From: Candidatus Sulfotelmatobacter sp.
GTDB lineage: Bacteria > Acidobacteriota > Terriglobia > Terriglobales > Acidobacteriaceae
NCBI GenBank assembly: GCA_030037575.1
Contig: JASHRB010000632.1
Span: 1-9,234, forward strand
Direction of reading: 5' to 3'
Length of the DNA stretch: 9,234 nucleotides
Under the pieces are notes generated by a model. The model was not told the DNA's origin and ran no database searches. It worked only from the letters and a program-made list of their open reading frames with translations. This document shows, in pieces, positions 6,207 to 9,234 of this stretch. Both the position numbers and the translations under genes were made by a program. The stretch's first letter is position 1. Each line of letters opens with the position of its first letter.

Positions 6207-8141
6207 CTAGGCGGCCTTCAGTTGCTCCCGCACCGCACGGTAGGCCTGGTCGATGGCGACGTTGGTATAGGCGCTCGCCCCCGCATCCGAGTTCGCGATC
6301 GAGATTGGTCCGAAGGGTTGGCGCCCCACCACGCAGGGGCGATTTTCCGGCGCCCAATCGGGATCGGACAGCCAATCGTACTCGTAGGCGTATCCGTGCG
6401 CCCACCGGTTCACTGTGATGGCGGCGATATCGCGCGCCGCCTCGAATCCGGCCTGCGCGAGCATTCGATTCAACTGCTCGCGGATGTTGCGCTCGAATGT
6501 CGAGAACGGCGTGCCCATCAACTCGTATCGTCCCCTGCGATATTGCTCGCGACGCGGCAAGCCGGGCTGGCACGGCGTCCGCAGCATGAACAGCACCATC
6601 GGCTCCTGAGGAGCTTTAGGGAACTGATAGGCGCCCAGGCTTACTGGAAAATCCAGCATGGTGAAGGAGTGGTAGCTTCCCGGCGAAATGATTTGGCGAA
6701 CGCCCAATTTCTGGAATGCCATCCAATTGCGAATGGCCACGTGGGTGTAAATCAGCGGCTCCTTCACGCAGTAGTGCAGCGCTTCTTTTTGCTTCTCCGG
6801 CAATTCCCTACAGAGATACGGAATCATCATGTTGTAACAAGCGAGGATGCACGACTTGCCTTGGGCACTCTGCAGCTTTCCCTTGTGCACATACGCGACT
6901 TCCACTTGCTGCGCGGAGCCGCTGGCGCTACCCGGCCGCGCCCGCACTACCGTTGAATTCAGCCGGATTTTCACTGCCGAGGGCTCTTGATCCAGCCGGC
7001 TGTAATCGGCACGCACGCTGACCACATCCTCCATCGTGTGCCCGGGAATGCAAGCGGGAATCAGAGAACGGACCAGCAACCTCGCGATCGAGGCGTTGCC
7101 GTCGGGAAAGTGAAAAATGTAAGGTTCTTCTTTCTCCATTTCGTGGTCGCGCTCGAGGCCCAAGCCGTCGAATCCGGCATACTGATAGGCGCCGTAGTCG
7201 TCGGGGTTTCGATAGCAGGCCTCGGCCGAAATTGCGTCGATCCCCACCGCGAATAGATCATGGGTATAGGTTTGAAAAAACGGAAGCACGGCGGGATCGG
7301 CTTGGCAAATCTCGGTCAAGAAGTTCGCGTAACTGATCTTTTTCAAACGCGCATGTTTCTCCTCCCGCGACAGGCCCGGCAAATAATCCTTCTTCTCGGT
7401 GTACAGGCGCAGGATTTCCTTCCGCACTTTTTCCGGAAGCGGAGACTTGCGTAGAAACCGCTCCCAGGGAAGCGAGCCCAGGCCGCAGACCAGCCGATCC
7501 CGAGTGAAGGTCGGTTGGTCGAAAAAGCAAGCCGTGCCGAGATGGGAATAAAGTTTCTGGTCGTAGGCTTTATAAAAAATCTTGGTCTCAATTCCCAAGT
7601 CTCGGAGAACACTCTTGGCCACCTCGCTGTATTGCGACGGACTCTCCATCGACTGCGTTCCGCCGTTGCTCAACAGGAATCGGTTGCCCACGCGAAATTC
7701 ATTTCGTCTGGCGTGTCCGCCAAAATCATCGTGGTTGTCGAGAATCAGGATGCGCGCGTTTTTGCCCGCCTGCTTGCGATAGAAATAGGCGGCCGCCAAC
7801 CCGCTGATTCCCGCTCCCACCACGATCAAGTCGTAGGTTTCACCCGTGTCGACGGGAGTTCCGGCGTCCTCCCAGAACGTTCCGTCGCGCAGCGAATGGG
7901 CAACGTCATAGCAACCCGGCTGGCTGCCGCGCAACCCGGTCAACGCCGGGGGATAGAATCGAGCAGCCTTGCCGCGCGCATGCGCTGCACCGGCGGGTGG
8001 CTGGTCCTGCACAGGAGCAGCGAAGTCAGGCACGCCGCCCAGCCCCAATGCCCCGATGCTCACGGCGACACCGTTCAGAAAATCGCGCCGTGTGATGCGG
8101 CGGTTCATGCCCAACTCTCGATCGTGACTTTTGTCGCTCAT
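6207..8141 (-). CDS. Tat-exported FAD-dependent oxidoreductase, spermidine dehydrogenase-like
   Basis: This 644-residue flavoprotein is predicted to cross the membrane folded. The N-terminus has a twin-arginine signal, TRRDFLNG (17-24), followed by the hydrophobic run VAVSIGALGLGG. A conserved segment YPPALTGLRGSQPGCYDVAHS (63-83) precedes the domain. It resembles the region preceding the flavin domain in the SpdH (spermidine dehydrogenase) family of Pseudomonas, as far as I can recall. The dinucleotide fold is at 104-135: DLIVVGAGISGLAAAYF, with G109/G111/G114, and the strand ILILD ending in Asp135. GGHARRNEF (141-149) is the usual second FAD contact in amine-oxidase-type flavoproteins. The C-terminal FAD segment is IANSDAGASAYTNVAIDQA (614-632). 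The amine substrate is an inference from family resemblance; many members have no known substrate. Start ATG 8139-8141 is supported by the Tat signal, but no Shine-Dalgarno is visible, so translation may depend on the gene 23 bp upstream. Confidence 0.88.
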   Translation of the reverse strand: MSDKSHDRELGMNRRITRRDFLNGVAVSIGALGLGGVPDFAAPVQDQPPAGAAHARGKAARFYPPALTGLRGSQPGCYDVAHSLRDGTFWEDAGTPVDTGETYDLIVVGAGISGLAAAYFYRKQAGKNARILILDNHDDFGGHARRNEFRVGNRFLLSNGGTQSMESPSQYSEVAKSVLRDLGIETKIFYKAYDQKLYSHLGTACFFDQPTFTRDRLVCGLGSLPWERFLRKSPLPEKVRKEILRLYTEKKDYLPGLSREEKHARLKKISYANFLTEICQADPAVLPFFQTYTHDLFAVGIDAISAEACYRNPDDYGAYQYAGFDGLGLERDHEMEKEEPYIFHFPDGNASIARLLVRSLIPACIPGHTMEDVVSVRADYSRLDQEPSAVKIRLNSTVVRARPGSASGSAQQVEVAYVHKGKLQSAQGKSCILACYNMMIPYLCRELPEKQKEALHYCVKEPLIYTHVAIRNWMAFQKLGVRQIISPGSYHSFTMLDFPVSLGAYQFPKAPQEPMVLFMLRTPCQPGLPRREQYRRGRYELMGTPFSTFERNIREQLNRMLAQAGFEAARDIAAITVNRWAHGYAYEYDWLSDPDWAPENRPCVVGRQPFGPISIANSDAGASAYTNVAIDQAYRAVREQLKAA

Positions 8142-8164
8142 TGGCTTTTATGGATGGATAAGTT

Positions 8165-9234
8165 CTACGAATTCAGCGCCCAGGCCTCGTCGGCGCAACG
8201 TTGCGCATGCTGAAAGGCGCCGGTGTAATTCTGCGCACCATTGAGTTCCGAATGGCCAATCATGATGCGTCCATAGCCTTTGGCCACCACCTCCCGCGGG
8301 CTGGGCTGACCCTTAACCCCGAAATAGAACCCGGGCGGCTGAATCACTCGTGCATGCCCCCAGCGATTCAGAACGATTCCGGCCAGGTCGCGCTTCGCAT
8401 CAAAGCCCAACCCGTCGAACATATCTGTCATCTGGCGGCGAATCCTGCGCTCATAATCGGCGTAGGTCGTGGAAAGCAACCGCATTCTTCCCATCATGCC
8501 TTGCTGTGGAGCGCTGTATCCCGGCGTATACAGTCCCATATAGAAAGTCAGCAGCGTCGGTTTTTCCGGGTCCAGAGGCGGATGGTAATCGCCAATCACC
8601 ATATCGCGCCGGATGTTTGCGCAATATCCGAACATGGTGCCATCGTCCATCCAGCGCACCGCCGGCGCGCCGAGTTTGTAAAGAAATCGCCAATTGGTCA
8701 GGGCCACGTTTGCAACCAGAGCGGGAGCATAAAAAAATTGTTCATACGCAGCCCGCAAATCCTCGGGCATGCCCAGCAGAATCCGCCTGTTAATCCATCC
8801 TCCCGAAGCCATGACCACAGCGCGCGCACGGGTGCGATAAACCTTGCCGCCGTGCTCATAGGTGACAACTACCGTGTCCTCTGCTCCACGGACCGCTTTT
8901 TCCTCCACCCGGATCACCGTCGAGCGCAGGCGAATTCGCGTGGATTGCTGCGCTTTATCGAGGGCCGCGAAATCAATGCGCCCGTTCATGATGCCGGCAA
9001 AACTGAAGTCGCCGGAAATCGAATCAGGGATTAAACCGCGGACCAGGTGCCGGCTCATGGTGGAGTTGCCGCCGGGAAACGACAGCGTACGCCTCGGCTG
9101 TTTCTGATAAGCGGTCACCAGGCTGTGGCCGACGCGCGCGGCAACCGCGTCCGCGCCCACGCCCCCAAGCAATCCCACCATGGGCTGCGAGAACTTCGTG
9201 ACCTCGGGATCGTATCCTTTCACGACTTCGAGGT
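8165..9234 (-). CDS. FAD-dependent oxidoreductase paralogue (C-terminal part; 5' end beyond the window)
   Basis: About 356 residues of the C-terminal part are visible; the frame is still open at the right edge, so the true start is outside. It is collinear with the downstream flavoprotein. FPGGNSTMSRHLVRGLIP here matches FPDGNASIARLLVRSLIP there. IRLRSTVIRVEE matches IRLNSTVVRARP. VLNRWGHARV matches TVNRWAHGYA. Near the end IGHSELNGAQNYTGAFQHA takes the place of IANSDAGASAYTNVAIDQA, probably the last FAD-contact loop. The GTG at 9221-9223 is an internal valine codon, not a start, since homologous sequence should continue for several hundred residues upstream (FAD-binding fold and possibly a Tat signal). 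The gene ends 23 bp before the ATG of the paralogue and is probably transcribed with it, as the first of the pair. Substrate unknown. The family call comes mainly from the alignment with its neighbour. Confidence 0.82.
   Translation of the reverse strand, partial: LEVVKGYDPEVTKFSQPMVGLLGGVGADAVAARVGHSLVTAYQKQPRRTLSFPGGNSTMSRHLVRGLIPDSISGDFSFAGIMNGRIDFAALDKAQQSTRIRLRSTVIRVEEKAVRGAEDTVVVTYEHGGKVYRTRARAVVMASGGWINRRILLGMPEDLRAAYEQFFYAPALVANVALTNWRFLYKLGAPAVRWMDDGTMFGYCANIRRDMVIGDYHPPLDPEKPTLLTFYMGLYTPGYSAPQQGMMGRMRLLSTTYADYERRIRRQMTDMFDGLGFDAKRDLAGIVLNRWGHARVIQPPGFYFGVKGQPSPREVVAKGYGRIMIGHSELNGAQNYTGAFQHAQRCADEAWALNS

Noticed and set aside
9221..9223. GTG as the start of the right-hand flavoprotein
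   Set aside because: The frame stays open to the edge, and comparison with the neighbouring paralogue shows that several hundred N-terminal residues should precede it.

Overview
The window is about 9.2 kb of moderately GC-rich bacterial chromosome. No mobile element, phage, CRISPR or RNA gene is visible. The gene families suggest a soil-type heterotroph, and Acidobacteriota is my best guess. The reasons are a TMTC-like membrane/TPR protein, a FadN-order beta-oxidation enzyme, and a Tat-exported spermidine-dehydrogenase-like flavoprotein next to a paralogue. This assignment rests on gene flavour only, not on a marker gene.

Layout from left to right: (1) the 3' end of a multi-membrane-span protein with C-terminal TPR repeats (+). 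(2) A convergent RssA-like patatin phospholipase (-) with a GTG start. (3) A divergent 180-bp gap, then a run of + genes: a Nudix hydrolase, a small secreted-protein gene broken by an in-frame TAG, and a complete 820-residue FadN-type 3-hydroxyacyl-CoA dehydrogenase/enoyl-CoA hydratase. The gaps in this run are 39 and 19 bp, so the three may be co-transcribed. (4) A YbjQ/UPF0145 family gene (-), convergent with fadN. (5) Two tandem, collinear paralogues of a FAD-dependent oxidoreductase (-), 23 bp apart. The upstream copy runs off the right edge. The downstream copy carries a clear Tat signal.

The functional links are modest. The patatin lipase and FadN both fit lipid turnover: acyl chains released from lipids would be oxidised by FadN. 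They are separate transcription units, however, and no thiolase or acyl-CoA dehydrogenase lies in the window. The paired flavoproteins look like one exported or periplasmic oxidative unit with an undetermined substrate, possibly a polyamine or other amine.

I found no convincing new multi-gene system. The points most worth a second look are the nonsense-interrupted secreted-protein gene just upstream of fadN and the diverged tandem flavoprotein pair.
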